Source of the DNA: Oscillospiraceae bacterium
GTDB taxonomy: Bacteria > Bacillota > Clostridia > Oscillospirales > CAG-272
Direction of reading: 5' to 3'
Assembly (NCBI GenBank): GCA_015064345.1
Contig: SVSK01000013.1
Coordinates: forward strand, 1-44,452
DNA: 44,452 nucleotides
The notes beneath the pieces were generated by a model, which saw nothing but the letters and a program-made list of their open reading frames with translations, was not told the origin of the DNA and searched no databases. This document shows positions 14,633 to 23,661 of the stretch, piece by piece (within the stretch, counting starts at the first letter, position 1; each line of letters starts with the position of its first letter). The position numbers were made by a program, and so were the translations under genes.

Positions 14633-15855
14633 TATCTTACTACCTTGTGGTAGGTCTTCTTACCCTTCTTAACGATAACGCCGTCGCCGTCAAACTTGTC
14701 AGCCTCAACAGCCATATAAACGTCAGTTACCTTTTCATCGTTAACAAGGATACCGCCCTGCTGAACAAGACGTCTTGCTTCGGACTTGGATGCGCACAGG
14801 CCTGCCTTAACAAGCAAATCCATCACACCGATCTTGCCATCAACAAAGTCTGCGTCAGTGAGAGTTGTTGTGGGCATGTTTTCAGTAATTCCGCCGCCTG
14901 CGAACAGAGCCTTTGCAGCGGTCTGAGCCTTTGTAGCTTCTTCTTCGCCGTGTACAAGCTTTGTAAGCTCGTATGCGAGAATTTCCTTAGCGGTGTTAAG
15001 CTGACTGCCTTCCCAGCTGTCCATTGCGTCGATCTCTTCGAGGGGGAGGAATGTGAGCATACGGATGCACTTGAGTACGTCGTTGTCGGATACGTTTCTC
15101 CAGTACTGGTAGAAGTCGAAGGGACTTGTCTTGTTGGGATCAAGCCAAACAGCACCGGAAGCAGTCTTACCCATCTTCTTGCCTTCGGAGTTAAGAAGGA
15201 GAGTGATAGTCATTGCATGAGCGTCCTTACCAAGCTTACGTCTGATCAGCTCTGTACCGCCGAGCATATTGGACCACTGGTCGTTACCACCGAACTGGAA
15301 GTTGCAGTCGTAGTTCTTGTAGAGGTAGTAGAAGTCGTAGGACTGCATGATCATATAGTTGAATTCAAGGAAAGAGAGACCCTTTTCCATTCTCTGCTTG
15401 TAGCATTCAGCGCGAAGCATGTTGTTTACGGAGAAGCATGCGCCAACCTCACGAAGTACGTCAACATAGTTTAGGTCGAGAAGCCAGTCAGCGTTGTTTA
15501 CCATCTGTGCCTTGCCTTCACCGAATTCAATGAAGCGCTCCATCTGCTTCTTGAAGCAATCACAGTTGTGCTGGATAGTCTCGCGTGTCATCATGGAACG
15601 CATATCTGTTCTGCCGGAAGGGTCGCCGATCATTGCTGTACCGCCACCGATAAGGGCGATGGGACGGTTGCCTGCCATCTGAAGTCTCTTCATAAGGCAA
15701 AGCGCCATAAAATGACCTACATGGAGGGAGTCCGCTGTGGGGTCAAATCCGATATAGAAAGTAGCCTTACCGTTGTTGATTAGGTCCTTGATCTGTTCTT
15801 CGTCAGTCATCTGCGCGATCAGACCACGCGCTTTAAGTTCGTCAAAAATAGTCAT
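14632..15855 (-). CDS. tyrS: tyrosyl-tRNA synthetase
   Basis: The 407-residue class I aminoacyl-tRNA synthetase charges tRNA-Tyr. The HIGH motif is YIGFDPTADSLHVGHF (residues 36-51, HVGH). The tyrosine pocket includes YDFYYLYKNYDCNFQFGGND and QWSNMLGG. The KMSKS loop is KMGKTASG at about residues 232-239. A C-terminal S4-type RNA-binding domain (SKSEARRLVQQGGILVND) completes the usual architecture. AGGAGC precedes the ATG. Only 30 nt separate it from recN, so there is no room for the T-box leader that commonly controls tyrS in Firmicutes. It is expressed from the long upstream operon instead. Confidence 0.96.
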   Translation of the reverse strand: MTIFDELKARGLIAQMTDEEQIKDLINNGKATFYIGFDPTADSLHVGHFMALCLMKRLQMAGNRPIALIGGGTAMIGDPSGRTDMRSMMTRETIQHNCDCFKKQMERFIEFGEGKAQMVNNADWLLDLNYVDVLREVGACFSVNNMLRAECYKQRMEKGLSFLEFNYMIMQSYDFYYLYKNYDCNFQFGGNDQWSNMLGGTELIRRKLGKDAHAMTITLLLNSEGKKMGKTASGAVWLDPNKTSPFDFYQYWRNVSDNDVLKCIRMLTFLPLEEIDAMDSWEGSQLNTAKEILAYELTKLVHGEEEATKAQTAAKALFAGGGITENMPTTTLTDADFVDGKIGVMDLLVKAGLCASKSEARRLVQQGGILVNDEKVTDVYMAVEADKFDGDGVIVKKGKKTYHKVVR

Positions 15856-15885
15856 TGGTATTGTGCTCCTGTGTTTTATTTGATG

Positions 15886-17580
15886 TTATTTGTTATTCTT
15901 GTTTAGCATTTCGCGAGCCGCGGCTTTTTGCTTCTCGGTAACGTCTATGCCACCGATGATTCGTGCGATTTCAGCCGTTCTCTCGTCTCCCGTAATCTCA
16001 CGAACGCTGCTTTCCGTTCTGCCGTCAATCTCCGACTTTTCTATGAGCAGGTGGCAGTCTGCAATGGATGCAATTTGGGACGAGTGAGTTACGGAAATAA
16101 CCTGTGCGGCCTTTGACAGCTTGTCGAGCATCATTCCTATCCGCTCTGACGTACCGCCGGAGACACCAGCGTCGATCTCGTCGAACACGATAGTGCCCGA
16201 ATCATTCTTCCCTGCAAGGGCAGATTTTATTGCCAGGGTAATCCTTGATAGCTCACCGCCGGATGAAACCTTACCGAGAGACTGGAGTTCTTCACCCGTG
16301 TTAACGGAAATGAGGAGGTCTACGTCGTCGATACCGTCAGCTTTGAAGAGGGGCTTTGCTCCGTCCTTCATCGGCATAACGGATATTCTGAATCTTACCT
16401 TTGGCATGTCAAGGAATTTCAGTGATTCTATAATCTCCGCTGAAAGTCGCTCTGCCGCCGTCTGCCTCTTCGATGTGATCTCGCGGGCAACGGCATACGC
16501 TTTATCTTCGGCTTCGGAAAGCTGCTTTTCAAGTTCGCTTATACGGAAATCCCCGTCTTCAAGATCAGCGATCTGCGATGCTATCTCAGTTCGTTTTGCT
16601 TTGATCTCAGCTATAGTCTCGCCGTACTTTTTCTTCATTCGCTCGATTACAGTGAGTCGTGACTCGACTTGTGTAAGCTTTGCCGCAGGATCTCCGATGT
16701 CACCGTCATCAAGGGCGTCCTTTACCCTCTCCGCTATGTCGATAATTTCGTACCGATAGCTTCTGAGGCGGGAGATCATGTCGTCTGCGTCCTCAACAAC
16801 GTCGGAAAGTTGTTCCAGCGCCGCTTCTGCTCGCTCCATTAGATATGCCGCAGTTGCACCCTTTTCGCTGTAAGCAAGTGCTTTTGATACAACTGAAGAA
16901 TACTTTGACACCTTCTCGATACTGCGAAGCTTTGTGCGGAGGCGGATAAGCTTTTCTTCTTCGTCGTCGGCACTGAGCTTTGCGGAGTCGATCTCCTTCT
17001 TCTGATACTTCAAAATATCAAGCATCATTTCACGCTGTGTCATGGCCTTCTTGAGGTTGGCGATCTGTCCGCGAAGGTCTGTCAGGCTATCATAATGAGT
17101 CTTATATTCGGACAGCAGCTCTTCCGCATCCGAAAAAGAGTCGAGAAGCCCTGTGTACGTGCTGCGGTCTGCAAAATCGTTGCGCTCGCTCTGTGTCTGT
17201 ATGCTTATAAGAGCGGGGGCAATATCTCTGAGCACGGAAAGCGGAACTGTTCTGCGGTTGATCTTCGCAGTTGATCTTCCGTCTGCACCGATAGCGCGGG
17301 ACAGCTCTATCTCACCGTTTTCGTCAGGCTCATACCCAAGCTCAGCAAGCTTTGACTTTGCCGCATCATTCACGGAGAATATGGCAGACACCAGTGCGCG
17401 ATCCTCACCGCTTCGGATGAGCTCTTTCGCATTCTTAGCACCGCACAGAAGCAGTAAGCTGTCAATAATGATCGACTTACCTGCACCTGTTTTTCCCGTC
17501 AGCACGGTAAATCCGTCTCTGAACTGTATCTCAAGCTGCTTTGCAACGGCGATATTTTCAATATACAAGTTCCAAAGCAT
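15886..17580 (-). CDS. recN: DNA repair protein RecN
   Basis: The 564-residue SMC-like ATPase acts in recombinational repair of double-strand breaks. Walker A is TGKTGAGKSIIIDSL (about 28-42), and FADRSTYTGLLDSF and a long coiled-coil region occupy the centre. The ABC signature VSSGGELSRITLAIKSAL and Walker B TIVFDEIDAGVSGGTS are near residues 435-475. The C-terminal half has the D-loop QVISVTHSSQIA. It follows argR by 21 nt; argR-recN adjacency is conserved across Firmicutes. tyrS lies 30 nt downstream. Confidence 0.96.
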   Translation of the reverse strand: MLWNLYIENIAVAKQLEIQFRDGFTVLTGKTGAGKSIIIDSLLLLCGAKNAKELIRSGEDRALVSAIFSVNDAAKSKLAELGYEPDENGEIELSRAIGADGRSTAKINRRTVPLSVLRDIAPALISIQTQSERNDFADRSTYTGLLDSFSDAEELLSEYKTHYDSLTDLRGQIANLKKAMTQREMMLDILKYQKKEIDSAKLSADDEEEKLIRLRTKLRSIEKVSKYSSVVSKALAYSEKGATAAYLMERAEAALEQLSDVVEDADDMISRLRSYRYEIIDIAERVKDALDDGDIGDPAAKLTQVESRLTVIERMKKKYGETIAEIKAKRTEIASQIADLEDGDFRISELEKQLSEAEDKAYAVAREITSKRQTAAERLSAEIIESLKFLDMPKVRFRISVMPMKDGAKPLFKADGIDDVDLLISVNTGEELQSLGKVSSGGELSRITLAIKSALAGKNDSGTIVFDEIDAGVSGGTSERIGMMLDKLSKAAQVISVTHSSQIASIADCHLLIEKSEIDGRTESSVREITGDERTAEIARIIGGIDVTEKQKAAAREMLNKNNK

Positions 17581-17601
17581 ATTTATGCTCCGTCCTACAA
17601 A

Positions 17602-18054
17602 TTAAGAATTGATAAGCTTTGTTATTCTGTGAGCGATCGCAACAGCCGCATCAGCGTCACGGGTTACGATGATAATGCAGTCGTCTCCCGCTACACAGCC
17701 GAGAATGTCAGCCTCGTGGAGGGAGTCAACACCTGCCGCAACTGCCTGTGCCATACCGGGATATGTCTTGATAACGATATCGTTATATGAGGAATCAACA
17801 CTCTTGATAGAGCTTGCGATTGCGCGGCTGTAAACATGCTGATTTTCGTTCACGTTATTCTTCGGCACTACGTACTTGTATGTACCCATGTCGGACATCT
17901 GCTTGAGCAGCTTCAGTTCTCTGATGTCACGGGACACTGTTGCCTGAGTAACGTCAAATCCTGCCAGCTTCAGCTTTGAGATAAGCTCCTCCTGTGTTTC
18001 AATGTTGTAGTTCTCGATGATCTCAAGAATTTTGTTGTGTCTTTTAACTTTCAT
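17602..18054 (-). CDS. argR: arginine repressor ArgR/AhrC
   Basis: The 150-residue protein has an N-terminal winged helix (ETQEELISKLKLAGFDVTQA, then TVSRDIRELKLLK, residues 18-50). Its C-terminal arginine-binding and hexamerisation domain carries GCVAGDDCIIIVTRDADAA. The family senses L-arginine and controls arginine synthesis and catabolism operons. GAAAGGAAC precedes the ATG. No arginine genes are present; the argR-recN pairing is a conserved neighbourhood and not a regulon hint. I saw no clear ARG box in the 59-nt nadK-argR gap. Confidence 0.95.
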   Translation of the reverse strand: MKVKRHNKILEIIENYNIETQEELISKLKLAGFDVTQATVSRDIRELKLLKQMSDMGTYKYVVPKNNVNENQHVYSRAIASSIKSVDSSYNDIVIKTYPGMAQAVAAGVDSLHEADILGCVAGDDCIIIVTRDADAAVAIAHRITKLINS

Positions 18055-18113
18055 AATGTTCCTTTCACCGGCTTCCCCGGGTTGGATGTATTTGAAATTT
18101 TATATTTTACTTA

Positions 18114-18986
18114 TCAATTTCCTGACAACTTCGCGTTGAGCACGCTGAGAAATCCGTACCGCTTGAACCGAACAAGCTTAACCTTATATTCGGACTTAGC
18201 TATGGATATGCTGTCACCCTCATTTATATGGATAACATCACGTCCGTCTGCGTTGAGATAAACGGAAGAGTTATTATTATTTATGTCTCTGATAACTATA
18301 CTCGAATCGCCTCTGAAAACAACCGGTCTACTGCCAAGTGTGTGCGGACAGATAGGAGTAAAGCAAATTCCCTCAAGGGTTGGGTCGAGCACAGGTCCGC
18401 CGGCCGAAAGAGAGTAAGCAGTGCTTCCCGTAGGAGTGGCAACAACTGCACCGTCCGAACGGCAGGTCTGCACCTTGACTCCGTCACAGTACACATCAAA
18501 CGTTATGAGTCTTGCAACGGGACCGTTTGTGAGCACCAGATCATTGAGAACCGTGTACCGCACTCTTTCTTTGCCGTCTCTGTCAAGCACCGCCGCATCA
18601 AGCATCATTCGCTCGTCAGTGGTGTACTCTCCGAGCAGAAGACGGTCTATGAGTTCAAGCTCGTTTATCTCCAGCGCCGACATGAATCCCACATGGCCAA
18701 AGTTTATGCCGACTATCGGAATATTGTACGGCATGATCCTGTGCGCCGCATCAATAATTGAGCCGTCACCGCCAAGGACAACCGCCATCTGGCAGGTCGA
18801 GAGTTCTGATACATCTTCAAGTGTATAGACAAGCTCGCAGAGATGTTCCGTCATATGAACAGCGTCTTTCAGGACTCCGATTCTGCAGCCTCCGTCATGA
18901 AGTCTCTTTACCAAAGAATAAAGCTTTTCTTCGTCAATCTTTTTTGTTGTATTTGGTATCAGGACAAGGTTCTTTATCTTATTCAT
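18114..18986 (-). CDS. nadK: NAD kinase
   Basis: The 290-residue enzyme phosphorylates NAD to NADP using ATP or polyphosphate. The diagnostic glycine motif reads AVVLGGDGSIIDAAHR (about residues 68-83), with Ser in place of the usual Thr of GGDGT. IVGINFGHVGFMSALE and ATPTGSTAYSLSAGGPVLDP follow, and these are characteristic NAD-binding segments. The gene overlaps tlyA by 8 nt and argR follows after 59 nt. Its product supplies NADPH used by MurB in the same block, although that link is only metabolic. Confidence 0.95.
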   Translation of the reverse strand: MNKIKNLVLIPNTTKKIDEEKLYSLVKRLHDGGCRIGVLKDAVHMTEHLCELVYTLEDVSELSTCQMAVVLGGDGSIIDAAHRIMPYNIPIVGINFGHVGFMSALEINELELIDRLLLGEYTTDERMMLDAAVLDRDGKERVRYTVLNDLVLTNGPVARLITFDVYCDGVKVQTCRSDGAVVATPTGSTAYSLSAGGPVLDPTLEGICFTPICPHTLGSRPVVFRGDSSIVIRDINNNNSSVYLNADGRDVIHINEGDSISIAKSEYKVKLVRFKRYGFLSVLNAKLSGN

Positions 18987-19752
18987 TTACAACCTCCCTG
19001 ATGTGATTATCGCTTACATTCGGCACGCCGCCGAGAGTTGCGTAAAACAGAAATTCTGTATTTCCGTCTCCGCCTTTGATGGTGGACTTCATCAGCCTTT
19101 GCGGTGCAAGTCCATACTGCATTGCTGAAGAAAGCACCCGTCTTATTGCCGCGATATGCTGTTTCTTATCCTTGACAATACCGCCCTTGCCTATTGCATC
19201 CCGTCCGCACTCAAACTGTGGCTTGATAAGTGCCACATATATACCGCCGTCTTTAAGGATATCTGACACAGCGGGAATAATGAGCGTCTGAGATATAAAA
19301 GATACGTCGCATACGGCGCATTCGCATTTTTCGGGAATAACTGTCTCGTCGAGATATCTTGCGTTGCATCCCTCGATATTGGTAACTCGCGGATCGCTCC
19401 TCAAGCTTTCGTCAAGCTGGTCGCGACCTGAGTCCACTGCATACACATGTGATGCACCACGCTTTAACAGGCAGTCAGTAAAGCCACCTGTGGAAGCACC
19501 AATGTCGGCACAGATAAATCCGTCAACGTTTAGCCGAAACCTATCAAGCGCACCGTCAAGCTTCATTCCGCCCCGTCCGACAAATCCGTGCTCCTCTCCT
19601 GTGACCTTAACATCCATTGACTCTGTCACGTCAAAGGATGGCTTGGTTATAACCTTGCCGTCTACCGTGACAAACCCGTTCCCAATCAGTTCGGATGCAC
19701 GGTTTCTGCTTTTTGCAAGTCCGCTTGTTGACAGGTAAAGGTCCAGTCTCAT
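18979..19752 (-). CDS. tlyA: TlyA-family rRNA 2'-O-methyltransferase
   Basis: The 257-residue protein has an N-terminal S4 RNA-binding domain (MRLDLYLSTSGLAKSRNRAS...) and an FtsJ-type Rossmann methyltransferase. The SAM motif is ICADIGASTGGFTDCLLKRG at about residues 81-100. Mycobacterial TlyA methylates 16S C1409 and 23S C1920 and affects capreomycin sensitivity; Firmicutes YqxC/TlyA members are annotated by homology and some have been called hemolysins. The ATG overlaps the ispA stop by 4 nt (ATGA). In many Firmicutes dxs lies between ispA and tlyA; here it does not. Confidence 0.93.
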   Translation of the reverse strand: MRLDLYLSTSGLAKSRNRASELIGNGFVTVDGKVITKPSFDVTESMDVKVTGEEHGFVGRGGMKLDGALDRFRLNVDGFICADIGASTGGFTDCLLKRGASHVYAVDSGRDQLDESLRSDPRVTNIEGCNARYLDETVIPEKCECAVCDVSFISQTLIIPAVSDILKDGGIYVALIKPQFECGRDAIGKGGIVKDKKQHIAAIRRVLSSAMQYGLAPQRLMKSTIKGGDGNTEFLFYATLGGVPNVSDNHIREVVNE

Positions 19753-20645
19753 TTACGTCTCGAAAGAAGCCAAAGGGCAAGATTGCACAGGTTTTCACTG
19801 CCCGCGTATTCGGAGATAACCTCAACTGCAAGGAGTGTGAGCAGCGTTTCCTCGTCCTCCGCTTCGTTCATCTTGAGGAAGGAGAGTACAGTCTTTTTAT
19901 GATTCTTTGCGTCACTTCCAACGCTCTTGCCAAGAGTCTGTGTATCGCTCTTTACGTCAAGAATGTCGTCATGTATCTGGAACGCAAGACCGATTGCCTC
20001 TGCGTACAGCTTGATGTTGTCCATATCCTTTGCCATTGGCTTATCAACCGCCGCGAAATATCCCAGTAAGCAAGCCGCACGAATGAGCGCACTTGTTTTC
20101 TTTGAGAAGATCTTGCGAAGCTGTGCATATGACTCAACCTCGTTCTGAAGGTCAAGAGTCTGACCGCCGACCATACCCATAGCACCTGCCTCATGTGCAA
20201 GAGTTGCAACGGCATAGCGCACGGATTTGTGAGAAACGTATTTATTGGACGCGCAGATCTCGAATGCAAAGGTTAAGAGTCCGTCACCGGCAAGAAGTGC
20301 CTCGGCCTCGCCAAACTGAATGTGGCAGGTAGGCTTACCGCGGCGCAGATCATCGTCATCCATGCAAGGAAGGTCGTCGTGTATGAGCGAATAGGCATGG
20401 ATGCACTCAAGAGCACAGGCAAAAGGCATAGCAGCCTCTTCCTTGCCGCCGAACAGCTTACAGAATTCAAGCACAAGAAATGCGCGAATTCTCTTTCCGC
20501 CGCCAAGCACCGAATAACGCATTGCCTCGGTGGTAACGGTATCTCCCGCAAATTCCTCTGCGAGGTATCTTGAAAGCTCGTTTTCCACCTTCTCTGCTGC
20601 TTCAAGAAGGATGTCTTCTACCTTATTTGCAACTAAATTTTCCAT
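19749..20645 (-). CDS. ispA: polyprenyl (farnesyl/geranyl) diphosphate synthase
   Basis: The 298-residue trans-prenyltransferase condenses IPP with allylic diphosphates to make the C15 (or C20) precursor for undecaprenyl phosphate and quinones. The first aspartate-rich motif is DDLPCMDDDDLRRGKP (about 83-98). The second is QIHDDILDV at about 231-239. GGGKRIRAFLVLEF and GGQTLDLQNE are also present. The DDxxxxD form with two residues inserted in the first motif is typical of bacterial (type II) farnesyl diphosphate synthases. It lies between xseB (48 nt upstream) and tlyA (4-nt overlap). Confidence 0.94.
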   Translation of the reverse strand: MENLVANKVEDILLEAAEKVENELSRYLAEEFAGDTVTTEAMRYSVLGGGKRIRAFLVLEFCKLFGGKEEAAMPFACALECIHAYSLIHDDLPCMDDDDLRRGKPTCHIQFGEAEALLAGDGLLTFAFEICASNKYVSHKSVRYAVATLAHEAGAMGMVGGQTLDLQNEVESYAQLRKIFSKKTSALIRAACLLGYFAAVDKPMAKDMDNIKLYAEAIGLAFQIHDDILDVKSDTQTLGKSVGSDAKNHKKTVLSFLKMNEAEDEETLLTLLAVEVISEYAGSENLCNLALWLLSRRK

Positions 20646-20693
20646 AATGCACCGGTCTTTCTGTTTGTAATCACTTTATATTGTCGCGTTGGG

Positions 20694-20927
20694 TCAGTTC
20701 ATATCCGTTTCTGCAAGTGTGCCGTCGGGTGTAGCTGTAAGTATCTTTACCTTCTGCTCTGCTGTATCAAGGCGGCTGTTACACAATTTTACAAGTGCAA
20801 CTCCCTCTTCAAAGAGAGCGAGAGACTTATCAAGAGGCGCGCTGCCACTTTCAAGTGCACGTACGATCTCCTCAAGACGCGCGATGGCAACTTCAAAGGT
20901 CATTTCTTTTTCATTCATATCATTCAC
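20694..20927 (-). CDS. xseB: exodeoxyribonuclease VII small subunit
   Basis: The 77-residue, mostly helical protein carries the XseB signature TFEVAIARLEEIVRALESG, followed by PLDKSLALFEEGVALVKLCN. Several XseB copies wrap the XseA large subunit to form the ATP-independent single-strand exonuclease VII. The first codon used is ATG at 20927; a second Met three residues later is possible. It is 19 nt downstream of xseA. Confidence 0.93.
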   Translation of the reverse strand: MNDMNEKEMTFEVAIARLEEIVRALESGSAPLDKSLALFEEGVALVKLCNSRLDTAEQKVKILTATPDGTLAETDMN

Positions 20928-20946
20928 CGTATGTTATTAATTCAAA

Positions 20947-22194
20947 TTAAGCGTTCTTTTTGATCTCATCGACCGTGCAGGCAACCTGGCCGCCGATGGT
21001 CTTAAACTCTATTTTGTCGCCTATCTCAACATCGTTTACGCTTTTAACAAGCTTACCGTCGTCCTTATATACCGCACTGTAGCCACGAGAGATTACAGAT
21101 AACGGATTGAGCGCACTGAGCTTTCCGGCCTCTTTTGCCATTTCCGCCTTCTTAATCTGAAGATTGTTCTCTTCCGCACGGACAAGTCTGTCGTAAAGCT
21201 GATCTGCAATGACCCGTCTGTCGTCAATGAAGTTCATTGGGTCTGTCATGGCTCTCGTCCTGGAGAGCGAAGCAAGTCTGTCACGTCTGATGTTCAGCAT
21301 ACCGCGGATTACGTCTGCCTCACGAGTGACGATATTCTGTATCTTTCTTTTAAGCTCTGCCGTGTCGGGTACTGCAAGCTCTGCTGCGGCTGATGGTGTG
21401 GGGGCACGTCTGTCAGCCACAAAATCGCAGATGGTGAAGTCAGTCTCATGCCCCACCGCAGAGATAACGGGTATCTGTGATGCGGCTACTGCGCGAGCAA
21501 GACCTTCATCGTTGAATGCCCAAAGGTCCTCTATTGAACCGCCGCCACGTCCGATAATAATAACGTCTACGCTTTTTGTTGCGTTGAAATACTGCATACC
21601 TGAAATAAGCTGCGGCGGCGCGTCCGGTCCTTGCACAAGCGTGGGAAACAATACAAGCTTTGCATATGGGAATCGTCTGCCACACACGTTTATCATGTCA
21701 CGAATTGCCGCACCTGTAGCTGATGTGATTATGCCGACTCTGGTAGGTATCTTCGGCAAGGGACGCTTCCCGGACGGATCAAACAGTCCTTCCATCTCAA
21801 GTTTTCTCTTGAGCTGCTCATAGGCAATGTAAAGCGCACCGACACCGTCAGGCTCCATTGAATCACAATACAGCTGATATGTGCCATCCCGAACAAATGA
21901 GGATATACGCCCGTGGGCTGTTACCTTCATGCCATCCTCGGGAATGAATTTCATTTTTACGGCGGCAGATTTGAACATTACAGATTTAAGCTGACCGCCT
22001 TCGTCTTTCAGGGTAAAGTAATAGTGTCCCGTGCTGTAGTGATTCTTGAAGTTAGATATCTCGCCTTTAACGTACACGTCAGTAAGCTGCGGTGTTGTGT
22101 CGATCACTCGCTTTACAAACTCGTTGAGCTGTGTAACCGTTAGCGCTCCGGGAAACTTCCCTTCAGTCTGTCTGTTATATTCATTATCGTTCAT
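20947..22194 (-). CDS. xseA: exodeoxyribonuclease VII large subunit
   Basis: The 415-residue nuclease has an N-terminal OB-fold (VYVKGEISNFKNHYSTGHYY, about 41-60). The catalytic domain carries RVGIITSATGAAIRDM, VDVIIIGRGGGSIEDLWAFN and ISAVGHETDFTICDFVADRR, and a C-terminal coiled coil follows. It degrades single-stranded DNA to short oligonucleotides in both directions. The ATG overlaps the stop of the upstream M22 gene by 1 nt (TAATG). Confidence 0.95.
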   Translation of the reverse strand: MNDNEYNRQTEGKFPGALTVTQLNEFVKRVIDTTPQLTDVYVKGEISNFKNHYSTGHYYFTLKDEGGQLKSVMFKSAAVKMKFIPEDGMKVTAHGRISSFVRDGTYQLYCDSMEPDGVGALYIAYEQLKRKLEMEGLFDPSGKRPLPKIPTRVGIITSATGAAIRDMINVCGRRFPYAKLVLFPTLVQGPDAPPQLISGMQYFNATKSVDVIIIGRGGGSIEDLWAFNDEGLARAVAASQIPVISAVGHETDFTICDFVADRRAPTPSAAAELAVPDTAELKRKIQNIVTREADVIRGMLNIRRDRLASLSRTRAMTDPMNFIDDRRVIADQLYDRLVRAEENNLQIKKAEMAKEAGKLSALNPLSVISRGYSAVYKDDGKLVKSVNDVEIGDKIEFKTIGGQVACTVDEIKKNA

Positions 22195-23168
22195 TATTTC
22201 AGTAAATCCCGTTTATATAATTCTGCACTCAGCAGTGCTGTTCCTACGGCATTGTCTGACGAATACTGTGCATCCGCAAACATTCCGTATTTACCAAGAA
22301 TTTTTCTTATATACTGTGAACTCATAACCCCACCTGCGTATATAACAGGAAGGTCACCTTGTTCCAGAAGTACGTTTTGCGTTATCTTTTCAAGTGTTCT
22401 GCCGATAAAGCTGAGGGTATATGCGGACACCTCTGCTATATCTCCCGTCTCACGGTAAAGCTTCTCCGCTTTATTTTCAAGGCCCGACAGATTGCACCAT
22501 GTTTCCTTGACGGAGAGAGGATCCTTACGAACCTTTCCCACAAATCCAAGAGCGGCTTTGTCCATTTCCGCTCCGCACGGGAAAGAAAGTCCCATCACAA
22601 CGCCCGTTCTGTCAATTGCCTGACCGCCATTGATATCCTTTGTGCCGCCGATTTGAGTAATTTTGAATATTCTGTCCTCATCCGGTTCGCACAGCAAAAC
22701 GTCAGTCGTTCCGCCGGAAACGTGAAAGGCAACAAAGCGATTGTTCATCATGCTCTCACGGCTGATTCCGTTATTGTCACATGCGGAAGCGAGAGCCGCC
22801 ATGATATGCCCCGCCTGATGAGAAAACTTATACAGCGGTACGCCCAATGCAGCCGAAACAAATTCCGCAGAGGCAATACCTGAGAGGAAGCAAGGCATGT
22901 ATGAGCCTTCCATGTCTCTCGGAGCATATGAGCATCCGACTGCTGTGAGGCTTCCCTCAACGGTTGACAGTGTATTCTTTACCGCAGCCGCGCACTGAGG
23001 CAGATTCTTCGTGTGATGGAACACTGCGTCGCTTTGTCTCAGGCCGCGCTCACCTTCTTTTACTGGAAGCGGAACCTTGGAGTTGAGCAGTATCTGTCCA
23101 TCCTCGTCGCAGATGGCGGAAGAAGTAGTATAGTTGCTGGTGTCGATGCCAAGAAACAACCGTCTCAT
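22194..23168 (-). CDS. TsaD/Kae1-like (M22 glycoprotease family) protein
   Basis: Start set at the ATG at 23168, 1 nt after the nusB stop; the track ORF extends 38 residues into nusB. The 324-residue ASKHA-fold protein begins LFLGIDTSNYTTSSAICDED. It keeps the TsaD metal motif as HQAGH (HxxxH, near residue 118), a glycine-rich HVSGGTTDVLL and a C-terminal YSSDNAVGTALLSAEL. TsaD makes the t6A modification at tRNA position 37 with TsaB, TsaC and TsaE. This branch differs from canonical TsaD in length and in motif context. I consider it a paralogue of unknown function that sits in the nusB-xseA operon. A canonical tsaD elsewhere would be expected. Confidence 0.75.
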   Translation of the reverse strand: MRRLFLGIDTSNYTTSSAICDEDGQILLNSKVPLPVKEGERGLRQSDAVFHHTKNLPQCAAAVKNTLSTVEGSLTAVGCSYAPRDMEGSYMPCFLSGIASAEFVSAALGVPLYKFSHQAGHIMAALASACDNNGISRESMMNNRFVAFHVSGGTTDVLLCEPDEDRIFKITQIGGTKDINGGQAIDRTGVVMGLSFPCGAEMDKAALGFVGKVRKDPLSVKETWCNLSGLENKAEKLYRETGDIAEVSAYTLSFIGRTLEKITQNVLLEQGDLPVIYAGGVMSSQYIRKILGKYGMFADAQYSSDNAVGTALLSAELYKRDLLK

Positions 23169-23169
23169 T

Positions 23170-23601
23170 TTATTCAGCATCCTTGATGAGGCCGTGATTG
23201 CGTGCGATCTTGTTAAGGATACCGTTAACAAATGCAGGTGCGGTCTCGTCGTCGTACACCTTGATGATTTCAAGAGCCTCATTAAGCACTACCTTTGCGG
23301 GCACGTCGATCTTTGTCATTTCATAAACCGCAAGACGAAGAATTGTGCGGGTTGCGGTTGACATACGGGACATCTTCCACTTGATGGAGCATTCCTCGAT
23401 CTCAGAATCTATCTCTGTGGCATATTCACAAACGCCCAGAAACACATTCTTCACGTATTCCGCGGTAGGCTCTTCAGTAATTTCTATATATGTTTCGTAA
23501 TATTCGTTCGGATCCGCTTCCTTATCAAATGCCTTTGCGAAAAGAAGCTTGAATATCAGCTCACGGCACTGGTGTCTTGTAAGCTTTGTTTTTGATGACA
23601 T
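23170..23601 (-). CDS. nusB: transcription antitermination factor NusB
   Basis: The 143-residue all-helical protein starts LTRHQCRELIFKLLFAKAFD and ends with the conserved VPAKVVLNEALEIIKVYDDE and FVNGILNKIAR. NusB pairs with NusE (S10) on boxA of rRNA operons. It is the first gene of the long leftward block, with a perfect promoter 60-90 nt upstream. AGGAGT lies before the ATG. Confidence 0.95.
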   Translation of the reverse strand: MSSKTKLTRHQCRELIFKLLFAKAFDKEADPNEYYETYIEITEEPTAEYVKNVFLGVCEYATEIDSEIEECSIKWKMSRMSTATRTILRLAVYEMTKIDVPAKVVLNEALEIIKVYDDETAPAFVNGILNKIARNHGLIKDAE

Positions 23602-23661
23602 TGTTGTTACTCCTGTTGATTTTACGCATATTTATCTGTGTGGATATTCGCATACAGTATA

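Noticed and set aside
14626-15474. 282-residue plus-strand ORF opposite tyrS
   Set aside because: It is the antisense shadow of tyrS, which has full synthetase motifs. The plus-strand product is compositionally odd (Val/Leu/Cys-rich) and matches no family.
15856-15885. Possible T-box leader for tyrS
   Set aside because: Only 30 nt separate recN and tyrS, too little for a T-box; none is seen.
16121-16759. 212-residue plus-strand ORF opposite recN
   Set aside because: It is a serine-rich antisense translation of the RecN coiled coil and a typical shadow.
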